DNA of 47,977 nucleotides from Oscillospiraceae bacterium (GCA_020025545.1 JAHHRX010000013.1:1-47977); one strand, 5' to 3'. Positions 7,023 to 15,548 are shown, counted from the stretch's first letter. Translations and numbers: made by a program. Notes: generated by a model not told the origin, from the sequence alone.

Positions 7023-7583
7023 TTACAGAAATCGAAAGTCTTCCACTTCAATCGACAGAAGGCGTCTGCCCTGCCAAAAAATTTCACTTTTTTCCGGTAT
7101 TTCAGCATCATCAAGCCAGATGTCCAGATGGAGAGCGTCATCACGATAGCTGTCATCCACGGCAAGCCTCAGCCGCTCCCCTTCTTTGGCACAGGAAGAA
7201 AGATAGCCTCCCTGCAAGGTTTTTACCAAGATCCAGGGCCCCGTCACAGGGGACAGCTGCCCGCCTGCCATCGGGTCAAAGGCCAGCGCATGATCGTCAA
7301 AGGTGAGTTTTCCTCCGGCTTCGCTGATCTTGCCGCTGATTCCCTCCAGCGTTTCGGGCTCTTTCACGCGGAATGTAAGGTTTCCCTTGGGATCTGCCTC
7401 ACATTCCATAGCAAAGTGGTACTGCCGGTCTCCATAATCTGCCGTCACCGAAGCCGTAAAAGCCACGCCGCTTTGCAGCATTTTCGAGCGCAGCGTTATG
7501 GCTTTTTCCATATCGCGATCCTTGTCTGCACAGCCTGTCAGCAGCAGCACCAGCAGGCAAAGGATCGCCGCACCTTTTTTCAT
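7023..7583 (-). CDS. Lipoprotein, YdcC/LolA-like
   Basis: A 186-residue exported lipoprotein with signal peptide and lipobox (LLTGC, C18). The mature part is beta-rich with alternating polar and hydrophobic residues, like the LolA/YdcC-type concave beta-sheet proteins. The assignment leans on context: in Bacillus, ydcC lies between acpS and alr-ndoAI-ndoA, and here this gene lies between nnrD and mazF. YdcC is a sporulation-associated lipoprotein in B. subtilis. No enzymatic residues are recognisable. The start lies 12 bp after the nnrD stop, so the two are co-transcribed. Confidence 0.6.
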   Translation of the reverse strand: MKKGAAILCLLVLLLTGCADKDRDMEKAITLRSKMLQSGVAFTASVTADYGDRQYHFAMECEADPKGNLTFRVKEPETLEGISGKISEAGGKLTFDDHALAFDPMAGGQLSPVTGPWILVKTLQGGYLSSCAKEGERLRLAVDDSYRDDALHLDIWLDDAEIPEKSEIFWQGRRLLSIEVEDFRFL

Positions 7584-7595
7584 GTGATCCCCACC

Positions 7596-8438
7596 TTATT
7601 TCATAAGCTGCGGAAGCATCTGCACCATATCCGTGGGCAATAAGCCATAAGTCCCCATTTTTTCAGCACAAAGATCTCCGGCGGCACCGTGAAGCCATGC
7701 TGCGCAGGCCGCTGCCTCCAGCGGTTCCAGCTTCTGCCCCACCAAAGAGGTGATGATACCCGCCAGGACATCCCCGCTGCCGCCGACCGCCATACCGGGA
7801 TTGCCGGTCTCGTTCCGGTAGCATTGGATTCCATCGGTGATAATCGTTCTGTGGCCCTTCAGCAGAAGAATGCAGCCGTTTTCCCTTGCAAACGCCATAG
7901 CCTTCTCCTGTCGGTTCCTGCCAATGTCTCCGGCAATCCGGGTAAATTCCCCGTCGTGAGGTGTAAGGATGGTGGTATGCCTCCTATTGCGCAGTAAATC
8001 TATATGCCCCTCCAGAAGATTTATGCCGTCTGCATCCAAAATCAGTGCTCCGGTGTAATGCTCCATAAGCGCTTTCAGTACGGAAAATGTACCCTCCGAT
8101 TTTCCGGAGCCGCAGCCAAAGAGGACTGCTGAAATCCCCGGCAGCATTTTTAAGATTTCCGGGACGGACTCGGCACACAGCATTCCCTTTTCCTCCGGCA
8201 CCGGAAATACCACCGGCTCCGTAAGCTTCACCGCTTCAATGGCATATATACTTTCCGGCACCCCAAGATAGGTAAGTCCTGCACCGGAGCGCAGCGCTCC
8301 CATCGCGGCCAGTGCCGCTGCGCCGGTATATCCCCGGCTTCCGCACAGAAGCAGGATCTTCCCAAAACACCCCTTATGTGCAAAGGGATCCCGATCCGGC
8401 AGGAGGGACAGCACCTGTGCATGATCCAGTGTATGCAT
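7596..8438 (-). CDS. nnrD: ADP/ATP-dependent NAD(P)H-hydrate dehydratase
   Basis: A 280-residue ribokinase-fold repair enzyme that converts damaged S-NAD(P)H hydrate back to NAD(P)H. The YjeF C-terminal domain is complete: GKILLLCGSRGYTGAAALAA near the start, LTPHDGEF mid-protein, KGHRTIITDG, and the active-site region GNPGMAVGGSGDVLAGII. The N-terminal epimerase half (NnrE) found in fused Nnr proteins is absent, so the epimerase must be elsewhere or missing. GGAAAGGGG precedes the ATG. It is first in the unit nnrD-lipoprotein-mazF and has its own promoter. Confidence 0.93.
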   Translation of the reverse strand: MHTLDHAQVLSLLPDRDPFAHKGCFGKILLLCGSRGYTGAAALAAMGALRSGAGLTYLGVPESIYAIEAVKLTEPVVFPVPEEKGMLCAESVPEILKMLPGISAVLFGCGSGKSEGTFSVLKALMEHYTGALILDADGINLLEGHIDLLRNRRHTTILTPHDGEFTRIAGDIGRNRQEKAMAFARENGCILLLKGHRTIITDGIQCYRNETGNPGMAVGGSGDVLAGIITSLVGQKLEPLEAAACAAWLHGAAGDLCAEKMGTYGLLPTDMVQMLPQLMK

Positions 8439-8477
8439 AAAATTTTCCCCTTTCCAAGTGTTTTCACATATATGAAA

Positions 8478-8506
8478 ACCATATCATGTATGTCTGCTTC
8501 CGTCAA
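8478..8506 (-). promoter_or_regulatory. Promoter of the nnrD unit
   Basis: Minus strand: TTGACG (8506-8501), a 17-bp spacer, TATGGT (8483-8478). It lies about 40 bp upstream of nnrD and is divergent from the pheST promoter. Confidence 0.55.
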
Positions 8507-8540
8507 GTGTCCCTCTTTGCCTCGTTTTTTGAATTTGTGC

Positions 8541-8569
8541 TTGCTTTTTCCACTAATATCTGTTATTAT
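8541..8569 (+). promoter_or_regulatory. Promoter of the pheST T-box leader
   Basis: TTGCTT (8541-8546), a 17-bp spacer and TATTAT (8564-8569) with an extended TGT in front. Transcription would begin just before the T-box leader. Confidence 0.5.
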
Positions 8570-8583
8570 TTATCCGATATGTA

Positions 8584-8835
8584 AAAAGCGATGATTGGGT
8601 TGCCTAGCACTATGGTCACTTCTTCAGCGAATGCGGATTGGTGGGAGCCGCATGGGTGCAGTACCGGGCTTTCCCCCATGAGCTGCCGCTTGAAAAATGA
8701 GTAGAGTGCGCCGGTTGACCCCGTTAAATGTCTTGGATGTAGCTGCATCTGAAAGTGCGCCGCAAGGCGAATCGTGGGTGGTACCGCGGAAGGATATCCT
8801 TTCGTCCCAATTTGGGATGAAGGGATTATTTTTTT
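8584..8835 (+). promoter_or_regulatory. T-box riboswitch (tRNA-Phe sensing) upstream of pheS
   Basis: The leader fills most of the 420-bp gap before pheS. The T-box core TGGTACCGCG is at 8779-8788. Stem I starts near GCGATGAT (8588) and has an apical GGTG loop within the hairpin GCGGATTGGTGGGAGCCGC. The usual GCGCCGCAAGGCGAA hairpin precedes the T-box. Uncharged tRNA-Phe would bind and prevent the terminator. The specifier lies on the 3' side of stem I in known T-boxes; TTC at 8671-8673 is my best candidate, and TTC also occurs at 8620-8625. Confidence 0.93.
8796..8835 (+). terminator. T-box terminator of pheST
   Basis: A 13-bp stem (8796-8808 with 8814-8826, two G-U pairs), loop AATTT, then TATTTTTTT. 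It is exclusive with the antiterminator formed by the T-box sequence. Confidence 0.85.
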
Positions 8836-8861
8836 AGTTAACCTTTTAGGAGGAATTAATA

Positions 8862-9905
8862 ATGAAACAACAATTGGAGATCATTCGGCAGCAGGCCATG
8901 CAGGCTCTGGAAAGCGCCGAAACTCCCGCTGCTCTGGAAGAGCTTCGTGTCAAGCTTCTGGGAAAAAAGGGAGAACTCACCGCCGTTCTGAAGCAGATGG
9001 GCAAACTCAGCCCGGAGGAGCGTCCCGTTATGGGTCAGCTGGCAAACTCTGTCCGTGCTGACATCGAGGCAAAGCTGGAAGAACGCAAGACTGAGATTTA
9101 CGCCGCCGCACTGGAGGCAAAGCTCCGGCAAGAAGCCATCGATGTCACGATTCCCGGCAAGGCCGTCACTCTGGGGCATGAGCATCCTATGAATCAGGTG
9201 CTCCAGCAGATCAAAGAGCTGTTTGTCGGCATGGGCTATCAGATCGTAGACGGCCCTGAAATCGAGCTGGCAGACTATAACTTTACCCGTCTGAACATTG
9301 AAGAAGGTCACCCTTCCCGTGACCGCTCCGATACCTTCTATTTTACGGATGACGATTCTCTGCTTCTGCGGACGCAGACCAGCCCCATGCAGATCCGTGT
9401 CATGGAAAAAACCGAGCCTCCCATCTGCATTCTGGCTCCCGGCCGTGTGTACCGCAAAGACGAAGCGGACGCCACCCACTCCCCCATGTTCCATCAGATC
9501 GAGGGGCTGGTGGTTGCTGAAAATATCACCATGGGCAACCTTAAGGGCGCTCTGGTCACGCTTATGAAGCAAATTTACGGGCAGGATGCCATCATGCGAT
9601 TCCGCCCCCACCACTTCCCCTTTACTGAGCCCAGCTGCGAAATGGATATGCAGTGCCATAAGTGTCACGGTACCGGTCAGGTAGACGGACAGGTCTGCTC
9701 CACCTGCCACGGTGAAGGCTGGATTGAGCTGTTGGGTGCCGGTATGGTTCACCCCAATGTTCTGGAAGGCTGCGGCATTGACCCCGGTAAATATTCCGGC
9801 TTTGCCTTCGGCATGGGTTTGGAGCGTATGGCCATGGGCCGGATGCGCATCAACGATCTTCGTTTGATTTTTGACAACGATGTCCGGTTCCTGAATCAGT
9901 TCTAA
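8862..9905 (+). CDS. pheS: Phenylalanine-tRNA ligase alpha subunit
   Basis: A 347-residue catalytic subunit of the alpha2-beta2 synthetase that charges tRNA-Phe. The N-terminal coiled coil (about 1-90) contacts tRNA. The class II core has motif 2 (GRVYRKDEADATHSPMFHQI) and motif 3 (GFAFGMGLERMAM). It carries a Cys-rich loop CHKCHGTG...CSTCHGEGW, a zinc-ribbon-like version of the short loop seen in many Firmicutes. AGGAGGAATTAATA precedes the ATG. Expression is controlled by the T-box leader, and pheT follows 13 bp downstream. Confidence 0.97.
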   Translation: MKQQLEIIRQQAMQALESAETPAALEELRVKLLGKKGELTAVLKQMGKLSPEERPVMGQLANSVRADIEAKLEERKTEIYAAALEAKLRQEAIDVTIPGKAVTLGHEHPMNQVLQQIKELFVGMGYQIVDGPEIELADYNFTRLNIEEGHPSRDRSDTFYFTDDDSLLLRTQTSPMQIRVMEKTEPPICILAPGRVYRKDEADATHSPMFHQIEGLVVAENITMGNLKGALVTLMKQIYGQDAIMRFRPHHFPFTEPSCEMDMQCHKCHGTGQVDGQVCSTCHGEGWIELLGAGMVHPNVLEGCGIDPGKYSGFAFGMGLERMAMGRMRINDLRLIFDNDVRFLNQF

Positions 9906-9918
9906 GGAGGGGTTATTG

Positions 9919-12306
9919 ATGAAGCTCAATAGAAAATGGCTTAATGAAGAGTTTGTAGATCTCAGCAATGTCTCCGATAAGGAATTTGTGGAGACCATGA
10001 CCATCTTCGGTCAGAAGGTAGAAACATACGAGCGGATGGATGCAGAAATCAAGAATGTCGTGGTGGGCAAAGTGGTTTCCATTGTCCGCCATGAAAATTC
10101 CGACCATATGTGGGTCTGCCAGGTGGATGTAGGACAGGATGCGCCTGTTCAGATCGTCACCGGCGCTCAGAATGTCCATGAAGGGGATCTGGTTCCCGCC
10201 GCCCTGCACAATTCCTACCTGCCCGGCGGTGTTCATATCACCAAGGGCAAGCTCCGTGGCGAACAATCCAACGGTATGCTCTGCGGCTTTGAAGAGTTGG
10301 GTCTTACTCAGAACGACCTGCCCGGCGTATTCGCTGACGGCATCTGGATTCTCAATGACGAAGACTGCCATGTAGGTCAGGATATCAACGAGATCATCGG
10401 CAACGACGATACCATCGTAGATTTTGAAATCACCAACAATCGTCCGGACTGCTATTCCATGATCGGTCTGGCCCGGGAAGCCGCCGCTGCATTCCATCTG
10501 CCCATGAAGCACCACAAGCCCGTGGTACACGGCTCCGACGCCGGCAGCATATATGACAAGCTGGATGTAGATGTCCTCTCGGAGGATCTCTGCAACCGCT
10601 ACACCGCCCGGATGGTGGCCAATGTAAAGATCGGTCCCTCCCCCAAGTGGCTGCGTCAGCGCCTTCGTGCCAACGGTGTCCGCCCCATCAACAATATTGT
10701 GGACATCACCAACTATGTGATGCTGGAATACGGTCAGCCCATGCATGCTTTTGATTACCGCTATGTTTCCTCCGGCAAAATCGTTGTCCGGGAAGCCGCA
10801 GCCGGTGAAGTTCTCACCACCTTGGATGGCAATGTGCGCAGCCTGAATCCCGGTATGCTGGTGATTGCCGACGGTGACAAAGCCATTGGCCTCGCAGGCA
10901 TCATGGGCGGCGAAAATTCTGAAATAAAGGATGACACCACCACGGTTGTCTTTGAATCTGCTAACTTCAACGGCACTTCCATCCGTCAGACCGCTCTGGC
11001 CCTCGGTATGCGTACCGATGCCTCCGGTAAGTTTGAAAAGAGCATCGACCCCATGCTGACTGTTCCCGCTGTAGAGCGTGCCTGTGAGCTGGTGGAGATG
11101 CTGAATGCCGGTGATGTGCTGGACGGCACCATCGACATCATCAACTACGTTCCCCAGCCCAGGACCATCAAGCTGGAGCCGGAGAAAATCAATGCCCTGC
11201 TGGGCACCGACATTTCGAGAGAAGATATGGTCATGTATCTCAATCGGTTGGAAATCAGCGTTGAGGGCGATGATATTATCGTTCCCTCCTTCCGTCCCGA
11301 CCTCAACCACATGGCCGACATCGCAGAAGAAGTAGGCCGTTCCTTCGGTTACAACGAGATCCCGACTACCGATTTGAAGCTCGCTACACAGGGCGGCTAC
11401 ACCCCGGTCATGAAGCTTGAAACCAAGGCCGGTCAGCTTTGCCGGAGTCTTGGTTACAGCGAAATCATCACCTATTCCTTCGTATCCCCCACCATTTTCG
11501 ATCAGATTCGCATCAGTGCCGATTCTCCTCTGCGCAATGCGCTGAAGATTCAAAATCCCTTGGGTGAGGATACCTCCATCATGCGTACCATTGCCCTGCC
11601 CTCCATGCTGGACATTCTGGCAAAAAACAATGCCTATCACAACAAAGCCGCCAAGCTTTACGAACTGGCAAAAATCTATCTGCCCGTTGCCGGTGAGAAT
11701 CAGCCTGAGGAGCCTAAAATGCTGATGCTGGGCACCTACGGTGCCGGTGAAACCTTCTTCACCCTGAAGGGCGAGGTAGAAGCAATCTTTGCCGGCCTGC
11801 GGGTCAAAGAAGCCAGCTACACTGCTGTCCAGGATAATCCTTCTTACCACCCCGGCCGCTGCGCAAAGGTCAGCGTAGACGGCGTGGATCTGGGCTATAT
11901 GGGTCAGGTGCATCCTCTCGTAGCAAAAAATTACGGTCTTGACGGCGAGGTATACTGCGCAGAGCTGAACTTCAGCAAGCTCTTTGACCTGCGTTTGCCG
12001 GATGCCACCTACACGCCTCTGCCCAAGTATCCTTCCGTGTCCCGTGATCTGGCTGTTGTCTGTGACGAGGCTGTAACGGTGGCCGAAGCCGAAAAGGTCA
12101 TCACCGCCTCCGCCGGCAAGCTGCTGCGGAGTGTGAAACTCTTTGATATTTACCGCGGTGCGGGTGTCGCCGAAGGCAAGAAGAGCATGGCCTTCTCCAT
12201 GGAGCTTCGCGCAGACGACCGCACCCTTACCGATGCCGATTCCGAGTCCGTAACGGCAAAGGTACTGGCCGCTTTGAAGGAAAAGCTTGACGCAACTCTT
12301 CGTTAA
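9919..12306 (+). CDS. pheT: Phenylalanine-tRNA ligase beta subunit
   Basis: A 795-residue partner of PheS. It has an N-terminal tRNA-binding OB domain (about 40-150), the B3/B4 editing domain that hydrolyses Tyr-tRNA-Phe, the B5 domain, a catalytically silent class II-like fold and a C-terminal ferredoxin-like anticodon-binding domain (last ~95 residues, ending in DATLR). I use the ATG at 9919 with TAAGGAGGGG seven bases upstream, not the TTG three bases earlier. Full length and intact. Co-transcribed with pheS. Confidence 0.97.
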   Translation: MKLNRKWLNEEFVDLSNVSDKEFVETMTIFGQKVETYERMDAEIKNVVVGKVVSIVRHENSDHMWVCQVDVGQDAPVQIVTGAQNVHEGDLVPAALHNSYLPGGVHITKGKLRGEQSNGMLCGFEELGLTQNDLPGVFADGIWILNDEDCHVGQDINEIIGNDDTIVDFEITNNRPDCYSMIGLAREAAAAFHLPMKHHKPVVHGSDAGSIYDKLDVDVLSEDLCNRYTARMVANVKIGPSPKWLRQRLRANGVRPINNIVDITNYVMLEYGQPMHAFDYRYVSSGKIVVREAAAGEVLTTLDGNVRSLNPGMLVIADGDKAIGLAGIMGGENSEIKDDTTTVVFESANFNGTSIRQTALALGMRTDASGKFEKSIDPMLTVPAVERACELVEMLNAGDVLDGTIDIINYVPQPRTIKLEPEKINALLGTDISREDMVMYLNRLEISVEGDDIIVPSFRPDLNHMADIAEEVGRSFGYNEIPTTDLKLATQGGYTPVMKLETKAGQLCRSLGYSEIITYSFVSPTIFDQIRISADSPLRNALKIQNPLGEDTSIMRTIALPSMLDILAKNNAYHNKAAKLYELAKIYLPVAGENQPEEPKMLMLGTYGAGETFFTLKGEVEAIFAGLRVKEASYTAVQDNPSYHPGRCAKVSVDGVDLGYMGQVHPLVAKNYGLDGEVYCAELNFSKLFDLRLPDATYTPLPKYPSVSRDLAVVCDEAVTVAEAEKVITASAGKLLRSVKLFDIYRGAGVAEGKKSMAFSMELRADDRTLTDADSESVTAKVLAALKEKLDATLR

Positions 12307-12338
12307 ACATCTGTTCACAAAAAAATTCGGTTTAACCC

Positions 12339-12367
12339 TTTACACCCGGCTCGTTTTAGGATATAAT
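12339..12367 (+). promoter_or_regulatory. Promoter of ireB
   Basis: TTTACA (12339-12344), a 17-bp spacer and perfect TATAAT (12362-12367), 30 bp before the ireB start. Confidence 0.75.
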
Positions 12368-12397
12368 ACGCTTAAAGCGTAAAAGGAGGTCGATATC

Positions 12398-12643
12398 ATG
12401 ACGGATCAAAGCACACTTAAATTCACAGTTCCCAGCGACGATAAAGAGAATATGCGCCGTATTCTCCGGACTGTTTTCGACGCCCTTCGGGAAAAGGGTT
12501 ACAACCCCGTGAACCAGATCGTCGGCTATCTTCTGACCGAGGATCCCACTTATATCACCAACTATAATAACGCCCGCAGCATGATCTGCAAACTGGATCG
12601 TGACGAATTGCTGCAGGAGTTGGTTCGGTGCTATCTGGCCTGA
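12398..12643 (+). CDS. ireB: IreB-family regulatory phosphoprotein (UPF0297)
   Basis: An 81-residue small soluble protein of the IreB/UPF0297 family. The family pattern is clear in FDALREKGYNPVNQIVGYLL and DPTYITNYNNAR. In Enterococcus faecalis IreB is phosphorylated by the PASTA Ser/Thr kinase IreK and acts in cell-envelope stress control; the same role here is inferred from the family. Phosphorylatable Thr residues occur near the N-terminus (T2, T6, T10). In many Firmicutes this gene precedes ruvX and a DUF1292 gene, but here a terminator follows directly, so it is monocistronic. AAAAGGAGG precedes the ATG. Confidence 0.93.
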   Translation: MTDQSTLKFTVPSDDKENMRRILRTVFDALREKGYNPVNQIVGYLLTEDPTYITNYNNARSMICKLDRDELLQELVRCYLA

Positions 12644-12652
12644 CCAAACCGC

Positions 12653-12689
12653 CAAGAGGCTTTTGCCAGGGCAAAAGCCTCTTGTTTTT
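12653..12689 (+). terminator. Terminator after ireB
   Basis: A 15-bp perfect stem, CAAGAGGCTTTTGCC with its complement, followed by TTTTT, 10 bp after the ireB stop. Confidence 0.9.
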
Positions 12690-12795
12690 GGACAGCCTAA
12701 GCGATACTTTCCGTTTGGAAACTCTTTTTTCAAACGGTTATGGCAACCGGTAAAATTTTTTATTTGACTCTGCAATTACAAGGAGGTACTCATAA

Positions 12796-13086
12796 ATGGC
12801 TGACGAGAATGCAGTTCTCATGTACAAAGGGCATCCGCTGATGCGGCTTGACAATTTGATCTACTATGGTTCTATGGCTGACTCCCATATTGTCATGCTC
12901 CAGGTTCTGGAGACCAAAAAAGTTGGCAGCATGGATGTGGCATCCAAAGTTTCCGTGCAGCTTCAGCTGACCGATCCTGCCGCAAAGGGCCGCAATCGCA
13001 TTGTGAAAAAGGGCGAAAAGGACGGCCTTTATACCGCTTTGGATTTTGGCTGTGTGTGGCTGGAAAGAGCACTTGCCGGCAAGTAA
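12796..13086 (+). CDS. Small hypothetical protein
   Basis: A 96-residue soluble protein with AAGGAGG upstream and its own terminator downstream. There is no signal peptide or membrane segment. It reads as a compact alpha/beta domain opening with VLMYKGHPLMR and containing a segment rich in short strands (SHIVMLQVLETKKV) and a basic stretch (KGRNRIVKKGEK). I do not recognise a family. It sits alone between two terminators and should be expressed as a single gene, perhaps abundantly given the ribosome site. Possibly a conserved clostridial housekeeping protein. Confidence 0.75.
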   Translation: MADENAVLMYKGHPLMRLDNLIYYGSMADSHIVMLQVLETKKVGSMDVASKVSVQLQLTDPAAKGRNRIVKKGEKDGLYTALDFGCVWLERALAGK

Positions 13087-13093
13087 TCGACAT

Positions 13094-13129
13094 AAAGCAT
13101 CCGACACTCGATAGTGTCGGATGCTTTTT
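13094..13129 (+). terminator. Terminator after the 96-residue gene
   Basis: A 15-bp perfect stem (13094-13108 with 13113-13127), loop CGAT, then a T run. Confidence 0.9.
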
Positions 13130-13133
13130 ACAT

Positions 13134-13168
13134 AAAAAACTCCGAAGCAAAATGCTTCGGAGTTTTTT
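13134..13168. terminator. Bidirectional terminator between converging genes
   Basis: AAAAAACTCCGAAGC with its complement around the loop AAAAT. It has T runs on both strands and ends the minus-strand LCP transcript three bases past its stop. Together with the preceding hairpin it gives a double barrier. Confidence 0.85.
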
Positions 13169-13170
13169 CT

Positions 13171-14748
13171 TTACTTAAGCGGAATGTCAGCCGCAGTCAG
13201 CTTTTCGCCATTCATCACCCTTGACATGAGAGAAGATGCGTGACTGACGGTTTTCTTATCAGGAACAGCAACATAAAGCTTCTGTCCGGGCATGGAAGCC
13301 GTAACCTTCATGGCACCGTTACCGACAACTGCATAGCTGAATATATCCCAATGTGCCATATCGGAAAGCTGCATCTTTACATAGGAAGTCATCCGGTCAG
13401 TAGGCATACTGGTCTTGAACATTCCCTGCAGGCTATCCATAATGCTTGCGTAATTTGTCAGAATAGTGCCGCTGGTCAGCTTATCCACAATGGCACCGAT
13501 CAGCTGCATCTGATGACGCCCACGGGCATTGTCGCCGTCTCCATATCTATAGCGCTCACGGGCAAACTCCAATGCTTTTGCGCCGTTCATGTGGTTAGCG
13601 CCGGGCTTCAGCAGTACACCGTCACCCTTTTCTGAATAAATGGTAACACCGCCTACAGCATCCACAAGTGTTTCAAATCCTGTGAAGTTGATTCTGGCAT
13701 AATACCGAATCGGCTGATTATAAAGATTGGAAAGCACCTTGATTGTATTATCAACACCGTGATTGCTGCAATGGGTAAGCTTATCCAGCCCGTTACGCAA
13801 AGCCGGATTGGGCAAATAATAATCCCGGGGTGTGTTGATCAGCAGAATCTGCTTGGTGGTGGGGTTCACGACAGCAAGGATATTCACATCGCTGCGGCCT
13901 GTTGTCAAGTATTTATTACGGGTATCAGAACCGCTCAGGTACACAATAAAGGGATCCTTGATGGACTGCGAAACCTGAGGCTGCACAGCAGGTTCCTCTG
14001 TCGCATTGGGATTATTCGGAACAACCGGCGCATCGGGATTCTCCTGCATTTCTTTAATATCGTGCAGATAGACCCGCTTCGTACGGGATGTAAAATCAGT
14101 AAAGCCCTCTACATCTCCCATGATGTCAGACTGATGGGTACTAAGCAGGATAGCGCGAACTTCGCCATTGTAGAGCGCCGTAATCAATTCCGGCACCGAC
14201 TCGTAGTTATGCTGTTTATAGGGAGTTGCCAGCGTTTTGGTAATCTCGTCCAGAGCCAGCTTCGTGTTTCCCCAATAAGGGTTCATCTGACTGCAGATAC
14301 CCACAGCGTACCCGGCGGTATCTCCCAGCGTTGCGGCAGAATCCGTCGCCAGCACATAAACACCGATTTGATCCACCACCGCAGCTCCGTTGTTGGGTTC
14401 TTCGCTGATGGAATTCAGCGTTTCATGGAGCTTCTGCATGGCGTAATAACCGATCACGGAACCGCCGGCAATCAAAATTGCCAGCATAATGCAAATAACC
14501 TGCACTGCCATAAATCCGGATCTATCTTTGTTTCTTCCTGCCAAGAAGAAGAACAGAATCACTGCAGCTGTGACAATCAGCAGTCCCCCTGCAAGCGCTG
14601 CAAAGAATTTAGCAGGCAGCACATCCAGAACCCACAGCTTATAAAACAGCAATCCTTCCGAAACCACCAGCAGGACGGAAACGAACGCCGCAATAATCAT
14701 TCGGATATTTACTTTTTTCTTCAATACAATCGCCTTATTTCTTTTCAA
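13171..14748 (-). CDS. LytR-CpsA-Psr (LCP) cell-wall glycopolymer ligase
   Basis: A 525-residue membrane protein that should attach teichoic-acid-like or other glycopolymers to peptidoglycan from lipid carriers. Three membrane helices are near the N-terminus (about 16-37, 46-70, 80-104). An extracellular segment of about 130 residues resembles a type 3 solute-binding fold. After a Pro/Asn-rich linker comes the LCP domain: SGSDTR, RSDVNILAVV, NTPRDYY, a GGV segment and the Arg-rich FARERYRYGDGDNARGRHQM. The first frame codon is a TTG with no ribosome site and would lie only about 12 nt past the predicted transcript start. A TTG at 14724 (AAGGCG upstream) or the ATG at 14700 may be the real start. 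Confidence 0.9.
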   Translation of the reverse strand: MKRNKAIVLKKKVNIRMIIAAFVSVLLVVSEGLLFYKLWVLDVLPAKFFAALAGGLLIVTAAVILFFFLAGRNKDRSGFMAVQVICIMLAILIAGGSVIGYYAMQKLHETLNSISEEPNNGAAVVDQIGVYVLATDSAATLGDTAGYAVGICSQMNPYWGNTKLALDEITKTLATPYKQHNYESVPELITALYNGEVRAILLSTHQSDIMGDVEGFTDFTSRTKRVYLHDIKEMQENPDAPVVPNNPNATEEPAVQPQVSQSIKDPFIVYLSGSDTRNKYLTTGRSDVNILAVVNPTTKQILLINTPRDYYLPNPALRNGLDKLTHCSNHGVDNTIKVLSNLYNQPIRYYARINFTGFETLVDAVGGVTIYSEKGDGVLLKPGANHMNGAKALEFARERYRYGDGDNARGRHQMQLIGAIVDKLTSGTILTNYASIMDSLQGMFKTSMPTDRMTSYVKMQLSDMAHWDIFSYAVVGNGAMKVTASMPGQKLYVAVPDKKTVSHASSLMSRVMNGEKLTAADIPLK

Positions 14749-14766
14749 GTTTTTGGCATTTGCGCA

Positions 14767-14795
14767 ATTATAGCATACCTAGCGCAATTTTTCAA
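14767..14795 (-). promoter_or_regulatory. Promoter of the LCP gene
   Basis: Minus strand: TTGAAA (14795-14790), a 17-bp spacer ending in TGC (extended -10), TATAAT (14772-14767). A near-consensus promoter; the 14749-14926 gap holds nothing else I can name. Confidence 0.8.
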
Positions 14796-14926
14796 GCTAT
14801 TTATTAGAATACCGTCGAAAGGTAAAAGAACCCGCAATAAAAATAATGTTTCAGCCATATACCCGGTTCCATATGGATTGCCCGAATTTACCTCCGCCTG
14901 TACATGTTTCTCCCACCAGTCCCAGA

Positions 14927-15505
14927 TTAACCGTTGGATTTTCCCCCGCAAGACACTGCCGGACTGCTAAAATATCCCTCACGGATCAAAAGTTCCAGCA
15001 CCCGAGCTTCCCGTTCCAGCATCATTTGCTCCTTGGGACCGTGATCCCGCTTGCGATTCACTTCCATGGCATACTCCGGCAAAACCCATTCTAGAGTAAA
15101 GTGCTCCTCAGCCTCGTAATCATCCAGCTTCTGCTTTACCGCATTCTGCTCCGCCTCACAAAAGTAGTAGAAGTTATCCTGCACGAATAAATCATAGTCT
15201 TCCTGATCGGATTTTTGTCTTCTGGGAACATTGCCATAAGGCCGGATGGTCTCCGGCAAAACCAGCAGGCCCGATTCTTCTCTTACCTCTCGTATGAGGG
15301 TTTCCCTATGGTCTTCCCCCGGTTCTATGCCGCCGCCGGGAAATTTATAGTAGTCATACATAACACTATGTACCATAGCAACCTTTCCATTCCGCAGAAT
15401 AATCCCACGCACAGATGGCCGGACAAACGCTCTGCCCTGAGGATCATAATCTTTGGTGTCGATTTCAAACAAGGTTCGTATCCATTCTATGTCATTCATA
15501 TACAT
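14927..15505 (-). CDS. Nudix hydrolase
   Basis: About 192 residues. The Nudix box is complete, GGGIEPGEDHRET then REVREESGLL, giving the Mg-binding helix that hydrolyses nucleoside-diphosphate-linked substrates. Strands before the box (RGIILRNGKVAMV) and a long helical C-terminus (REARVLELLIREG) complete the fold. The substrate cannot be told. I place the start at 15505 (AAGGAG six bases upstream); the open frame reaches 15550 without a ribosome site. It stands between the LCP gene and the ABC importer, whose terminator lies just upstream. Confidence 0.88.
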   Translation of the reverse strand: MYMNDIEWIRTLFEIDTKDYDPQGRAFVRPSVRGIILRNGKVAMVHSVMYDYYKFPGGGIEPGEDHRETLIREVREESGLLVLPETIRPYGNVPRRQKSDQEDYDLFVQDNFYYFCEAEQNAVKQKLDDYEAEEHFTLEWVLPEYAMEVNRKRDHGPKEQMMLEREARVLELLIREGYFSSPAVSCGGKSNG

Positions 15506-15548
15506 TTCATTCTCCTTATTTTTTCTGCACTTCCAGCATGAACCATCC

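Noticed and set aside
8856..10004. A 382-codon minus-strand frame opposite pheS
   Set aside because: Antisense shadow of a certain gene; no family features.
9913..12318. An 801-codon open frame on the minus strand opposite pheT
   Set aside because: It is an antisense shadow of pheT with no ribosome site and low-complexity His/Gly/Gln composition; pheT is certain.
14745..14951. A 68-codon minus-strand frame between the Nudix and LCP genes
   Set aside because: It contains the LCP promoter, overlaps the Nudix 3' end and has no convincing start or family.
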